Below the pieces are notes generated by a model, which did not search any database, had not been told where the DNA came from, and worked only from the letters and a program-made list of their open reading frames with translations. A DNA stretch of 64,000 nt from Glandiceps talaboti. Lineage: Eukaryota; Hemichordata; Enteropneusta; Spengelidae. Below, piece by piece: positions 44,201 through 50,842 of the stretch (positions are counted from its first letter, which is position 1; each line of letters begins with the position of its first letter). The position numbers and the translations under genes were made by a program. The stretch is from assembly GCF_964340395.1 (NCBI RefSeq), contig NC_135550.1, positions 30,263,176 to 30,327,175 of the forward strand, written 5' to 3'.

Positions 44201-47200
44201 ACCTAGACTTTCTTACTTCCCTAACTAAGTCATTGGGTGTTCAAGGTATCTATCTTATCTAACTAACACCAACACATTGTATCTTACCTTCCTCATCAGC
44301 CTACCCATAGAAGACAAACTGTAGATTAGAAGTTAATGTAGTCAGTCAGATTACAATGGCCGCATTTAACATGGACTCTCACTAGTTCAAGAAAGCTAGT
44401 TTCAATGAAAGCAGATAATGGCTATGTATATTGATAGCAGACAGCAGTGTAATATAGTAAAGCTAGGGTATGGAGAACATCTGTCAACATAATAGGGCAG
44501 AATAGATTGGTAGCCAGGCTAGGTGAGCTTACATCCTCAGTACAGTTTAGCTTGACAGAAACTTAGACAAGTGCTTCCACAGTTCAGTTATAGTGCCAGA
44601 TAGGTGAACTTTCCTAATAGAGCAGTGTAGTCAGAACAACAAAGTCAGGTGAGTACCTTCCTAATATAGTATAGTATAGTTTGATAGAATGGCTTTGGGG
44701 AGGGTGTGGGGGTTCTTCAGTCTAGTATAGATATAGTATAGTATAGTTTGATAGAATGGCTTTGGGGAGGGTGTGGGGGTTCTTCTATTCATAACTAAAC
44801 TAGGTCAGCATGCTTCCGCAATGTAGTGAAAGTTTTTGTAGCTAAAAGGTGTGTGTGCTTCTCTCTCACTTGTCTTTGGCAACTGCTGCATTTAGGAGAT
44901 ACAACGTCAGATAATAGCACAGAGTTATCTAACTGTCCCAATCAGTCCGGTGAGTATGAAGTGTGCTTCTGACTTTTCCACTCCCTCTCAGTATTTTCAT
45001 TCAGCATGATTACAGCTGTTTCTTTAACCATTTAACCCCCTCCCCCTCCCCCTCCCCTTTGATTTCCCACCAGTGTGTGTTTTATCCACCTTCCAATAAT
45101 ACTCACAATTCCCATAACAACAAACACTAATGTGACTATGCCTCAAACTAGGCCACAGCGTTGTACCATTTATTTGAGATTTACTTTGGTTGATATTATT
45201 TTTTATTTAACACCCATCCAGGAAAGTTGCTACCAAATTACCCAGTGATTGTGATTTTGTATGAGAAAAATTCCATCAAACTTTCATCAGTTATGTGTTT
45301 CTTGTGGCAAAAACTTTATTCAGTGTAAAAAACATTAGAGACAGTTCTCATTTTAATAATTTTGGATGTGTTTTCTTTTACAGAGTGATAGTTTCAGGTC
45401 ATCATTTGACTCCAGAGAAAGTAGTCCAGCAAGGTCCAGTAAATCTAGTAGTCCTGCTAGATCTAGTCTTTACAGTAGATCAAGCCTTAGCCCTGGACGT
45501 AGGACACCATCAGGGAGAAGGACGCCCTCAACGGCAGACAGTCACAGTATTAGGTCAGCTTCACCATACAGAGAGCTTTCAGGGAGAGATACACCAGCTA
45601 GTTTAGAATCCTTAGACTGGGATACCTACTTAATGGATGCTGCATCCATAGCATCTGATCCAGAGGCCAGGTGGCAAGCTATGACAGATCTCCGGGCATC
45701 GTCGATGTCAACGGAAAGCATCAGGAAGGCATTACAAGAGAGTGAAGAGAAACTTGAGGCAATAGGAGCTACATTAGATAGGAGAACACCAGCAGGTCCT
45801 GAAATTGAAGATGAAAAAGAAGAATATGTAAGTACAAGCTGTAACATCAAAGTAAAGCATTTTCTGTATACACCACATCACAATCTTTTATATCATCCAT
45901 ATCAAGTAAAATGTATACATTATCTGTTAGTTTTACAAAATCGAAATGTTACCAATAATTTATGTTTTGTCTACTAGTGATTGGGGTAAGACTCAATGGA
46001 TTAACATAGTCAGTGGTTTGAATTTGACTATTTCACATATAAAACAAAACATGGATAATTTTGTTAAAAAGAGAAGAATTTTTGAACTCTGATAAAAGTA
46101 AATGTTATGGTAATTGTATAAAACAGTCAGAAATGGATAAAAAAAAATGTGTATTTGTGTAGTTCAAACTTTTTGCAACTGATTTCCTCTCAAATCATAC
46201 TGCATTGAACATATTGATAATGACATTGCAAATAAAATGCATCATAAGGTTGTAAACTCACAGTATTTGTTTGTTGCCAGAATTGGCTTGCAATTTCACC
46301 TTCAATGAAAAGGGTTCAAAAAGTTTTTGTAGTTTATACACAAAGTATTTTACTTACTGTATCTCAGTATAAGTGTCTTTACTTACGAAATTTATTTACT
46401 AAATATACTTTGTGTTTCCAACTACAGGAGTCCCTGCTGGCTGACACTAAAGCTTGTATTGCAATAGCCAAGAGTCTTGGACAGAGATTGAAAGATGATC
46501 AAATATTAACACAACGTATCAATGGTAGGTAAAGACTTTATTATGTGATGGTGTCTTTAGGATATTAATATGAAGGTTTTCCAACATCATACTATATTTA
46601 CACAAACAGTTTGCCCTGAGATTTGGCAATCTGGCACTTTCTGTTCTCCCAGAGACTTGGCAATCTGGCACTTTTTGTTCACCCAGAGACTTGGCTATAT
46701 GTACGACATACTGGTTTGTACTGGCAAACTACATTTCCAAGCCATATAGCCAAGTCTCTAGGCTACCAAACACCTTGGTTATATCGCAATATATTAGCAA
46801 AGATTTAGTAAAACAGTAATCATGGATAGTGAAAGATTCGTAGAAACATTTGAAGTATTTATGGTTGGTTTTAAGTAGAGCAAATAGTCTGGTTTATTTG
46901 ACCACTGTACAAGACAAAGGTTACTGAGCAACTTTTTAGTGTGATCTGGTCTAGGATTTCTGAATAATGAACAACCCAGTATGTCTGATATGTATCTGTT
47001 CTAGTTGTGTTATCTGTTCCTAAACTTGTGTTATCAGTTTTAACTAGATCTACATATGAATGTCTTACTGTGTTTTTCTCACTTGTAGTGATCATAAGTC
47101 GATGGGAAGTGATGCAACCTGAAGTAGTAGACAAGTATAGAAGGATGAGAAAGATGCACCAAGAATGGCAGCAGTTTAAAAGTGATCTCAAGAATATTAC

Positions 47201-50200
47201 ATCATGGTTAGACGACGCTGAGACTATTTTGAGTACACAGATTGGACTTGGTGGTAATATCTATGATTTGGAGTCAACTCTTAGGCAACACAGGGTAAGA
47301 AGTTCAAATTTCACCAACCTTGCTTCAAGCTTGAGTCAGACAGAGAAACGTCCATATCAACTACCTGAATGTAAAAATCTCTGTTAGAAAAATGATCACA
47401 CATATCTTCAGGACAAAGTGAACCAACATAACTAAATCAAATTGTCCAGTAGTAGTTTGTTTTGAGCCTTTAATATTTCAAGAAATATCACTGGTTAATA
47501 ACAGGGTTGGTTACCTGGTAATGTACAAGTGGTTATAGTGCCATCTGTGTTGGATGTAGGAGTTTACAGTAATTTGTTACAAATAAATGTTAGCAGCCCA
47601 CCTACATTGTACATTTACATGGTAGATGTTGCCATTGGTAATAGTCAACTGCATCTTATGTAATACACTACTTCTGTGGTATCTATCCACTTCAGTTCAG
47701 CTTTACTGTACAAGAAAGAGAGAGAGGTTGTAGTGTGATGTATAGATTTAATTATCCTGATTTATTGAGTTAGCAAAGAACATGCAAGACGTAAATAACA
47801 TGATTACACAACTGAAGAATGCACAAATTAGAACACTTTGTCCATGATAAAAGAAAGAATGAGTTCTAACCTAGTGAAATGGGTTTTTGCCCCCTGCAGG
47901 TTGATATCAATTCAGTTCCATTTACATTCAGTTTCATTTACATTCTAATACTGTCAGTTTGTCCTTGAATTTAGAATGGCCACCAGTTTTAAGTAGTGAC
48001 AGGAATTTGTTAGATTGATCCAAGACATATGGTAGGTGTACACCTCTGGTACAAATGTAACAATCCAGGCAGGGGGTAAGATTTTCTCATTTAGTCTAAA
48101 ACCCACTGACCTGTGTTGTTTGTGTATATCAGTACATTTACATGTTAGAGTGTCAACCAGAGATAGATACCAGACAGTGTCTATGTTACTTGTCGGATTC
48201 ATAATCTAAATCTGCTTGTCTCAATAGGAGTTTCTGTTAGGACTAGATGCAAGGAAGGCTATAGTGATGTCAATCAATCTATGCAGTCAGAAATTTACAC
48301 AACAAGACTCACCATACGGGTTAGAACTACAGGAGAAAATGAATGTGATGAACCATCGATGGGAAGCTGTGTGTTCCAGAGCAATTGACTGGCAGAAGAA
48401 TTTACAAATGCAGTTGATGCGTTGTGATGAGTTTCACCAAACTACCAATGACCTACTAGATTGGTTACAAACTGTGGAAAATGATATGAATGAAATGGAA
48501 CCTCTAGAGCTAGAGACAGATCATGAGATATTGCTGGATTATTACAAAACTTACCTGGTAAGTAATACCAACTAAACTAAACGTATTGGAAGCAAATTGC
48601 CGCAAACTTTACCCACTGTGATTCCCTAATAATGTAGACTGACTGAAAAGATCAAATGTATTGAAAATTTACTAAGTACTGAAATTCTGATCAAGTTTGA
48701 ATCTGATATGTCATTTATTAATTTTTATATTTTCCCACAAACAAATCCTTTCATTGCTATCATATACTATTAAAGGCATAACTGCCTGGTGCCTGGCACC
48801 CTATTTTGCATATGACTGACTGTATGTATACTTCTCTACTCCACAAGTTTCATGACACTGACAGGAAGCTATATATTCTATGCCACTAGGGGGCGCTGTT
48901 TACTAAGCAACCAAGAAAGCAAGTTATAATATGAGATCCTAATTATTGTTGTATTTTTTGTATCACAGAAAATACGGCATGAACTTGAAGAATCCCACCC
49001 TAGAGTGATGTCACTAAAAGAGACAGCAGATCAACTATTGGTCAATGCTGAAACTAGAGAGTGGGAGATGACCAAAGGAAAACTCAGTATTATTGTCAAT
49101 AAAGTCAACAGTCTTCTCAAAAGATGTATGGACAATATTGAACTTTTGGAAAATACCATCGACACATCACAATTCCATGATATGGTAAGTTAATGTTGTG
49201 AACTGTTGTGGACCTTCTAGTGATTTCAGAGACGATAGAACCAACAGTTATATCTAATTCTTCTAAAGCACTTTGAAAACATAACAACTATTTGTAAGAG
49301 AAAAACGGAAATATCAGTGACTGTGAAATTCATCAGTGTCATTTGAGGTATTACCTCATTTCATTTTGAAATTCAAATTTAAGTTGTAGAATCATAGGTA
49401 TCTTCAGATATTAAAAGATATAAAGTATTAAATGACAATATAAAACTTATTGTAATATTTGCCATACCTTGTCCATACAGGATGACGACGGTATGATGGC
49501 AATGCCATTAGACTCAATAGATGGTGCTATGGGAGGTATGGGTAGTCCAATACTTCCTATTCGATCCAGCACACCAGTGTTATCAGCAGGATTTCCCCGG
49601 CATTACTACACGGATGCAACTACAAGCACATCAGGAGTGCACGTCCCAGCAAGGTGAGACTGTTTACCATTGTAGTGTATGTTTTTTAACTTCATCAACA
49701 TACTCACAACACTTTCATTGACACAATTTCAATGGATCATTGAATACTTGTATTTCACATCAAGGCCCTTTATCATTATAAAAGTCCAGCATGTTTAGAT
49801 ATTGTTTGTTCAAAAGCCTTGCTACCACCAATACCAAGTTTTTGGAATAAAACGTTTCTGTGAGCTAAGGGATACTGTCATGTTTGTAATAAACAGATTA
49901 TGGTAAATGTAAAGACAATTGTAGAAAGAACTAGTCCATTAATACATGTATAGGTGATTGTATATTTAAAAGTATGATTTTACATTTTGTCTGTATTGTA
50001 AAGTACTAAGGGCCGATGGACTATTGTTTCTAAATAAACCATTATTAATATTATTATATTTAAAGTATCTAAATGTGTTTGATGGTATTTTGGTAGTTAT
50101 ACATTGACCATTAGAATGAATGAAATCTAACAATTTAAAATCTGTAGGGTTGGGGTGAAATGTTGAAATAACATTATGGTATCAGCAGCGTTCAGCTAAT

Positions 50201-50454
50201 ACAATATCATAAATTTATTTTTTTACAGGGTTGGTCCAGCACAGCAACAAGGCGGGAATCTGCAAAGAAGATCTGCTTTTCTTGTGAGAGTTTTTAGGGC
50301 GGCACTTCCTCTCCAAATGCTCATGTTGCTGCTACTTGGCGTTGCATGCCTTGTACCCATGACAGAGGAGGACTATAGCTGTGGACTTGCTAACAACTTT
50401 GCTAACTCATTTCAAACAATGTTAAGATATACAAATGGACCTCCACCGATTTAA
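778..50454 (+). CDS. SYNE1: Nesprin (KASH-domain spectrin-repeat protein), 3' part of gene, 37 exons
   Basis: Nesprins sit in the outer nuclear membrane, bind SUN proteins in the perinuclear space through the KASH tail and link the nucleus to the cytoskeleton (LINC complex). Joined exons: 778-831, 5833-6051, 9473-9616, 10528-10686, 12447-12659, 14330-14446, 16285-16602, 16890-17192, 17580-17903, 18280-18606, 18753-19085, 20140-20448, 20852-20920, 22121-22144, 23571-23704, 25701-25902, 26479-26607, 27473-27670, 29299-29601, 30256-30582, 30928-31248, 31931-32245, 34904-35070, 38281-38443, 39926-40113, 41460-41610, 42544-42864, 43474-43539, 43613-43813, 44896-44949, 45384-45827, 46428-46524, 47089-47294, 48228-48557, 48969-49184, 49481-49653, 50229-50454. 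Every junction is GT-AG and phase-compatible, giving about 2,614 residues. About twenty spectrin-like repeats precede a KASH domain. The last repeats resemble human nesprin-1 and -2 about equally, so this is probably the single pre-duplication SYNE. Giant-isoform exons, if present, lie upstream of the window. Confidence 0.93.
832..5832 (+). other. Nesprin intron 1 (5.0 kb)
   Basis: Noncoding and AT-rich. It holds a run of 15 G (1936-1950), a short GGT repeat (about 4048-4063) and a perfect 13-bp hairpin at 5493-5524. The frames at 2429-2620 and 4519-4770 have no splice context, repeat pattern or family resemblance, and I do not call them genes. Confidence 0.7.
5493..5524. repeat. 13-bp perfect hairpin with 6-base loop
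   Basis: TCTCAGACCACTA (5493-5505) and TAGTGGTCTGAGA (5512-5524), 309 bases before exon 2. Confidence 0.85.
5833..6051 (+). CDS. SYNE1: Nesprin exon 2, spectrin-repeat segment
   Basis: 73 codons, phase 0 at both ends (TTAG/AAA ... CAG/GTACGT). Starts [20 protein letters not shown] and ends SQPQ. It has the helical heptad pattern with the RAKWEEL tryptophan motif typical of spectrin-repeat helices. The segment [11 protein letters not shown] is an acidic inter-helix loop. Confidence 0.85.
8209..8248. repeat. (TTTA)n microsatellite
   Basis: About ten uninterrupted TTTA units in nesprin intron 2. Confidence 0.95.
9473..9616 (+). CDS. SYNE1: Nesprin exon 3
   Basis: 48 codons, phase 0 at both ends (GTAG/GAA ... 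CAG/GTAAGA). Starts [15 protein letters not shown] and ends [11 protein letters not shown]. The first half is a flexible Ser/Thr/Pro linker. The second half opens a repeat with the conserved Trp (CWEKL). Confidence 0.8.
9877..9924. repeat. 15-bp perfect inverted repeat
   Basis: CATAGACAATAGAGA (9877-9891) pairs with TCTCTATTGTCTATG (9910-9924) across an 18-base loop. Confidence 0.85.
10528..10686 (+). CDS. SYNE1: Nesprin exon 4, spectrin-repeat segment
   Basis: 53 codons, phase 0 at both ends (ACAG/GTG ... GAG/GTCAGT). Starts [15 protein letters not shown]. It contains the second conserved Trp of a spectrin repeat (SVSQWLDSV) and ends QLADHE. Confidence 0.85.
12447..12659 (+). CDS. SYNE1: Nesprin exon 5, spectrin-repeat segment
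   Basis: 71 codons, phase 0 at both ends (ACAG/GCT ... CAG/GTATAG). Starts [20 protein letters not shown] and ends QFKAYQ. An all-helical, charged coiled pattern continues the repeat array. It lacks the first conserved Trp, as many nesprin repeats do. Confidence 0.85.
14330..14446 (+). CDS. SYNE1: Nesprin exon 6, spectrin-repeat segment
   Basis: 39 codons, phase 0 at both ends (ACAG/GAT ... GAG/GTAACA). Starts [26 protein letters not shown] is the conserved mid-repeat Trp motif. The second half is very acidic ([14 protein letters not shown]). Confidence 0.85.
16285..16602 (+). CDS. SYNE1: Nesprin exon 7, spectrin repeat
   Basis: 106 codons, about one repeat long, phase 0 at both ends (ATAG/AAA ... 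AAG/GTGAGT). Starts [20 protein letters not shown]. It has LRSNWEDLQ (helix A Trp) and ends LEEQLEKYK-like (QEQLEKYK), the recurring helix C boundary of this array. Confidence 0.9.
16684..16695 (-). promoter_or_regulatory. CTCF-like motif
   Basis: GCCCTCTAGTGG, reverse complement CCACTAGAGGGC, in the 287-base intron 7. Confidence 0.3.
16890..17192 (+). CDS. SYNE1: Nesprin exon 8, spectrin repeat
   Basis: 101 codons, phase 0 at both ends (ACAG/GAG ... CAG/GTGAGT). Starts [18 protein letters not shown]. It contains [20 protein letters not shown], with both conserved tryptophans, and ends NVHRFQ. One exon corresponds to one repeat. Confidence 0.9.
17580..17903 (+). CDS. SYNE1: Nesprin exon 9, spectrin repeat
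   Basis: 108 codons, phase 0 at both ends (GTAG/GCT ... ATG/GTGAGA). Starts [20 protein letters not shown]. It has [11 protein letters not shown] and LSSWLQKAL Trp motifs and ends LEKFM. The minus-strand open frame at 17757-17954 is only its shadow. Confidence 0.9.
18280..18606 (+). CDS. SYNE1: Nesprin exon 10, spectrin repeat
   Basis: 109 codons, phase 0 at both ends (ATAG/GAG ... AAG/GTACAA). Starts [18 protein letters not shown]. It has [11 protein letters not shown] and [10 protein letters not shown] motifs and ends LRKYK. Confidence 0.9.
18753..19085 (+). CDS. SYNE1: Nesprin exon 11, spectrin repeat
   Basis: 111 codons, phase 0 at both ends (ACAG/GGC ... CAG/GTACAG). Starts [15 protein letters not shown]. 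It has [18 protein letters not shown] and [10 protein letters not shown] and ends ALKDCQ. The intron before it is only 146 bases. Confidence 0.9.
20140..20448 (+). CDS. SYNE1: Nesprin exon 12, spectrin repeat
   Basis: 103 codons, phase 0 at both ends (ACAG/GTT ... AAG/GTAGGA). Starts [20 protein letters not shown]. It includes [16 protein letters not shown] and ends KLSLYKVK. Confidence 0.88.
20852..20920 (+). CDS. SYNE1: Nesprin exon 13, short acidic linker exon, possibly alternative
   Basis: 23 codons, phase 0 at both ends (TTTTAG/CAG ... CAT/GTATGT). Encodes [20 protein letters not shown] followed by LLH, a hydrophilic acidic linker. The acceptor is a NAGNAG (TAGCAG), so the first Gln may be optional. 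Being symmetric and non-helical, it could be skipped without a frameshift. Confidence 0.6.
22121..22144 (+). CDS. SYNE1: Nesprin exon 14, candidate 24-base microexon
   Basis: Eight codons (PQDLQRIK), phase 0 at both ends, between CCTCACAG and AAG/GTGTCT, with a pyrimidine-rich lead-in. The fusion [18 protein letters not shown] reads naturally into the next exon as the start of a helix. A 24-base exon is weak evidence alone and needs transcript support. Confidence 0.45.
23076..23142. repeat. 29-bp exact duplication
   Basis: TATCACTGTCACCTTAGTGT plus TTCTTACAC occurs at 23076-23104 and 23114-23142, period 38. Confidence 0.9.
23571..23704 (+). CDS. SYNE1: Nesprin exon 15, spectrin repeat, first half
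   Basis: 134 bases, enters in phase 0 (ACAG/GGT) and leaves with a split Arg codon (AACAG/GTAGGT). Starts [19 protein letters not shown] and ends MSDTSNR. The split codon is completed by the first base at 25701, giving Arg-Trp, the start of helix B. Confidence 0.88.
24372..24470. repeat. MITE-like hairpin flanked by 13-bp direct repeats
   Basis: GCTATGTAGAGCC at 24372-24384 and 24458-24470. Between them lie imperfect inverted arms of about 31 bases (AGCCTGGAATCCAT ... ATGAATTCCAGGCT) around a short loop. Confidence 0.6.
25701..25902 (+). CDS. SYNE1: Nesprin exon 16, spectrin repeat, second half
   Basis: 202 bases, enters in phase 2 (AACAG/A TGG) and leaves in phase 0 (AAG/GTAAAT). Starts [19 protein letters not shown]. 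It contains [18 protein letters not shown] with two Trp and ends QLDTAK. Confidence 0.9.
26479..26607 (+). CDS. SYNE1: Nesprin exon 17, spectrin-repeat helix
   Basis: 43 codons, phase 0 at both ends (GTAG/GAG ... CAG/GTAAGT). Starts [20 protein letters not shown] and ends QKSLQQ. The opening ELQ-D-E(Y/R)H/S pattern recurs at 39926 ([13 protein letters not shown]), marking homologous repeat starts. Confidence 0.88.
27473..27670 (+). CDS. SYNE1: Nesprin exon 18, spectrin-repeat segment
   Basis: 66 codons, phase 0 at both ends (GTAG/AAA ... AAG/GTAAAT). Starts [19 protein letters not shown]. It has [14 protein letters not shown] (mid-repeat Trp) and ends RMEELK. Confidence 0.88.
29299..29601 (+). 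CDS. SYNE1: Nesprin exon 19, spectrin repeat
   Basis: 101 codons, phase 0 at both ends (ACAG/TCT ... GAC/GTAAGT). Starts [20 protein letters not shown]. It has [20 protein letters not shown] and CDAWMIFL Trp motifs and ends QQKLYD. Confidence 0.9.
30256..30582 (+). CDS. SYNE1: Nesprin exon 20, spectrin repeat
   Basis: 109 codons, phase 0 at both ends (ACAG/CTT ... AAG/GTAAGG). Starts [20 protein letters not shown]. It has [15 protein letters not shown] and [13 protein letters not shown] and ends LLEHAK. A clean single-exon repeat. Confidence 0.92.
30621..30634 (-). promoter_or_regulatory. CTCF-like motif
   Basis: GCGCCCTCAAGTGG, reverse complement CCACTTGAGGGCGC, in intron 20 just after the donor. 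Confidence 0.3.
30928..31248 (+). CDS. SYNE1: Nesprin exon 21, spectrin repeat
   Basis: 107 codons, phase 0 at both ends (TCAG/ACG ... AAG/GTGAGG). Starts [20 protein letters not shown]. It has [18 protein letters not shown] and [14 protein letters not shown] and ends DLQKCK. Confidence 0.92.
31931..32245 (+). CDS. SYNE1: Nesprin exon 22, spectrin repeat
   Basis: 105 codons, phase 0 at both ends (ACAG/GAA ... TGT/GTAAGT). Starts [19 protein letters not shown]. It has [19 protein letters not shown] and [13 protein letters not shown] and ends QKLQC. Upstream in-frame codons from 31805 belong to the intron. Confidence 0.92.
34904..35070 (+). CDS. SYNE1: Nesprin exon 23, spectrin repeat, first half
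   Basis: 167 bases, enters in phase 0 (TCAG/GAC) and leaves with a split Arg codon (GCAAG/GTGAGT). Starts [20 protein letters not shown]. It has [11 protein letters not shown] and ends IAAR. Its partner exon is 3.2 kb downstream. Confidence 0.9.
35779..36120. repeat. Diverged tandem repeat
   Basis: Three or four degenerate copies of a block built from GTAGAATT-CAAGTGTTGACATTTT, TCTGTCTACTGTCTT and AAATTACCCCAG elements, about 90-140 bases apart. Confidence 0.6.
38281..38443 (+). CDS. SYNE1: Nesprin exon 24, spectrin repeat, second half
   Basis: 163 bases, completes the split Arg (CGCAG/G ACC) and leaves in phase 0 (CAG/GTAGGT). Starts [18 protein letters not shown]. It has [14 protein letters not shown] and ends KLHQQQ. 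Confidence 0.9.
39572..39674. repeat. Imperfect duplication of about 46 bases
   Basis: CACACCTATCT-(G)AAATGGTATAGTCTA-ATCAATGTTTATAA occurs twice with a few differences, about 58 bases apart. Confidence 0.75.
39926..40113 (+). CDS. SYNE1: Nesprin exon 25, spectrin repeat, first half
   Basis: 188 bases, enters in phase 0 (GTAG/GAG) and leaves in phase 2 (TTAAG/GTCAGT). Starts [20 protein letters not shown]. It has [18 protein letters not shown]. It carries five cysteines, unusually many for this protein. Confidence 0.9.
41460..41610 (+). CDS. SYNE1: Nesprin exon 26, spectrin repeat, second half
   Basis: 151 bases, completes a split Ser codon (ACAG/T ATT) and leaves in phase 0 (GAG/GTTAGT). 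Starts [20 protein letters not shown]. It has the WL motif ([11 protein letters not shown]) and ends ELRKFE. Confidence 0.9.
42544..42864 (+). CDS. SYNE1: Nesprin exon 27, spectrin repeat
   Basis: 107 codons, phase 0 at both ends (ACAG/CTG ... AAG/GTAGGT). Starts [19 protein letters not shown]. It has [18 protein letters not shown] and [13 protein letters not shown] and ends VKVKQMK. Confidence 0.92.
43474..43539 (+). CDS. SYNE1: Nesprin exon 28, candidate 66-base cassette exon
   Basis: 22 codons, phase 0 at both ends (TTCTATTATACAG/ATT ... CCAAG/GTATGC), open throughout. Starts [19 protein letters not shown]. It is basic and rich in Ser/Thr/Tyr, unlike a spectrin helix. It lies only 73 bases before the next exon, so inclusion may be regulated, or it may be a chance open stretch. 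Confidence 0.45.
43613..43813 (+). CDS. SYNE1: Nesprin exon 29, spectrin-repeat segment
   Basis: 67 codons, phase 0 at both ends (ATAG/GCT ... CCG/GTAAGA). Starts [20 protein letters not shown]. It ends [11 protein letters not shown], running out of helix at the Pro into the linker encoded by the next two exons. Confidence 0.9.
44664..44785. repeat. 55-bp exact tandem duplication
   Basis: Positions 44664-44718 and 44731-44785 are identical (ATATAGTATAGTATAGTTTG ... GGTTCTTC) with a 12-base spacer. The lack of divergence means a recent event or an assembly artefact. Confidence 0.9.
44896..44949 (+). CDS. SYNE1: Nesprin exon 30, short linker exon
   Basis: 18 codons ([18 protein letters not shown]), phase 0 at both ends (TTTAG/GAG ... 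CCG/GTGAGT). It has a strong polypyrimidine tract upstream (CTTCTCTCTCACTTG). It may be alternatively spliced, since exon 29 also ends in Pro and can join exon 31 in frame. Confidence 0.6.
45384..45827 (+). CDS. SYNE1: Nesprin exon 31, Ser/Arg/Pro-rich linker
   Basis: 148 codons, phase 0 at both ends (ACAG/AGT ... TAT/GTAAGT). The first 60 residues are low complexity: repeats of [21 protein letters not shown] and similar, many being S/T-P sites next to Arg. An acidic helical part follows ([20 protein letters not shown]). It sits just before the last spectrin repeats, where vertebrate nesprins also have a disordered linker. The overlapping frame at 45295-45606 is a shadow. Confidence 0.9.
46428..46524 (+). 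CDS. SYNE1: Nesprin exon 32, start of third-last repeat
   Basis: 97 bases, enters in phase 0 (ACAG/GAG) and leaves after one base of a codon (AATG/GTAGGT). Starts [19 protein letters not shown] and ends QRIN. The only phase-1 junction in the nesprin model. Confidence 0.87.
46619..46760. repeat. 34-bp direct repeat ending in a 17-bp perfect inverted repeat
   Basis: CTTGGCAATCTGGCACTTT is repeated with period 34. The third partial copy, AGAGACTTGGCTATATG (46685-46701), is perfectly complementary to 46743-46759. Confidence 0.8.
47089..47294 (+). CDS. SYNE1: Nesprin exon 33, spectrin repeat near C-terminus
   Basis: 206 bases, completes a split Val (GTAG/TG ATC) and ends AGG/GTAAGA. Contains [17 protein letters not shown] and [16 protein letters not shown]. 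These align with the human nesprin-1 repeat that carries DRWEMIQAQ and AITTWLKKTEAEL, so this is the conserved C-terminal repeat block. Confidence 0.92.
48228..48557 (+). CDS. SYNE1: Nesprin exon 34, penultimate spectrin repeat
   Basis: 110 codons, phase 0 at both ends (ATAG/GAG ... CTG/GTAAGT). Starts [39 protein letters not shown] matches human nesprin-1 LMQCQDFHQLSQNLLLWL. This is one of the best conserved parts of the family. Confidence 0.93.
48883..48897 (+). promoter_or_regulatory. CTCF-like motif
   Basis: CCACTAGGGGGCGCT closely fits the bilaterian CTCF core (CCASYAGRKGGCR). It lies in intron 34, 1.5 kb before the nesprin stop. Confidence 0.4.
48969..49184 (+). CDS. SYNE1: Nesprin exon 35, last spectrin repeat
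   Basis: 72 codons, phase 0 at both ends (ACAG/AAA ... ATG/GTAAGT). Starts [20 protein letters not shown] and ends DTSQFHDM. It corresponds to the vertebrate segment around ELVERQPQVDMLQEISNSLL. Confidence 0.92.
49481..49653 (+). CDS. SYNE1: Nesprin exon 36, neck before the membrane segment
   Basis: 173 bases, enters in phase 0 (ACAG/GAT) and leaves with a split Arg (GCAAG/GTGAGA). Starts [19 protein letters not shown]. It is a disordered, Met/Gly/Ser/Pro-rich stretch linking the last repeat to the KASH anchor and is poorly conserved, as expected. Confidence 0.9.
50229..50454 (+). CDS. SYNE1: Nesprin exon 37, KASH domain and stop
   Basis: Enters by completing the split Arg (TTTTTACAG/G GTT) and stops at TAA 452-454 of the 50 kb block. 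A basic stretch ([14 protein letters not shown]) precedes the transmembrane helix [20 protein letters not shown]. The luminal tail is [16 protein letters not shown]... ending RYTNGPPPI. The Cys at -23 from the C-terminus, which bonds to SUN2 in vertebrates, is present, and the PPPX end that fits the SUN pocket is intact. This exon fixes the gene identity. Confidence 0.97.
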
Positions 50455-50664
50455 AACAAAAAAATACCCAAACTTGACCTATTGTGTATAGTAAACAGAG
50501 ATTTGCTTTATGTGAACTTTCAAGAGACTTTTAAAACCTGGCCTGCATTATAACAAGTTGTGTATATGTTGTATAATATGGAAGATGTTTCCTCAGGTTT
50601 CATGTGTCAATATGTAAAGTTTGATAGAAAGTAACAAACAGCTCAAAAAACCAGAATTTTTATA

Positions 50665-50670
50665 AATAAA
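50665..50670 (+). promoter_or_regulatory. AATAAA poly(A) signal, proximal
   Basis: First AATAAA, about 210 bases after the nesprin stop. It could yield a short 3' UTR. Confidence 0.35.
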
Positions 50671-50836
50671 ATGAAAGATAACGTTATATTAAATTGTAGA
50701 GAAAGTGCACAACCCAAATTGAATTTTTTGTATGTAGCTTACAACTTAACCCAGCTTCCAGCATCAAACTTATGCAGCTATGTGTCCATTTCTTACACAA
50801 TTAGTGAAAAATTATGTCTGAAATAATCATATACAG

Positions 50837-50842
50837 AATAAA
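50837..50842 (+). promoter_or_regulatory. AATAAA poly(A) signal, middle
   Basis: Second AATAAA in the nesprin 3' UTR, followed by a T-rich stretch about 20 bases downstream. Confidence 0.35.

Larger units (their letters stand above)
43814..50228 (+). other. Nesprin introns 29-36
   Basis: Introns 43814-44895, 44950-45383, 45828-46427, 46525-47088, 47295-48227, 48558-48968, 49185-49480 and 49654-50228. They contain a 55-base exact duplication (44664-44785), a repeat with a 17-bp hairpin (46619-46760) and a strong CTCF-like motif (48883-48897). Confidence 0.65.

Noticed and set aside
45295-45606. Plus-strand frame of 103 residues overlapping exon 31
   Set aside because: Wrong frame of the Ser/Arg-rich linker; it does not splice to neighbours.
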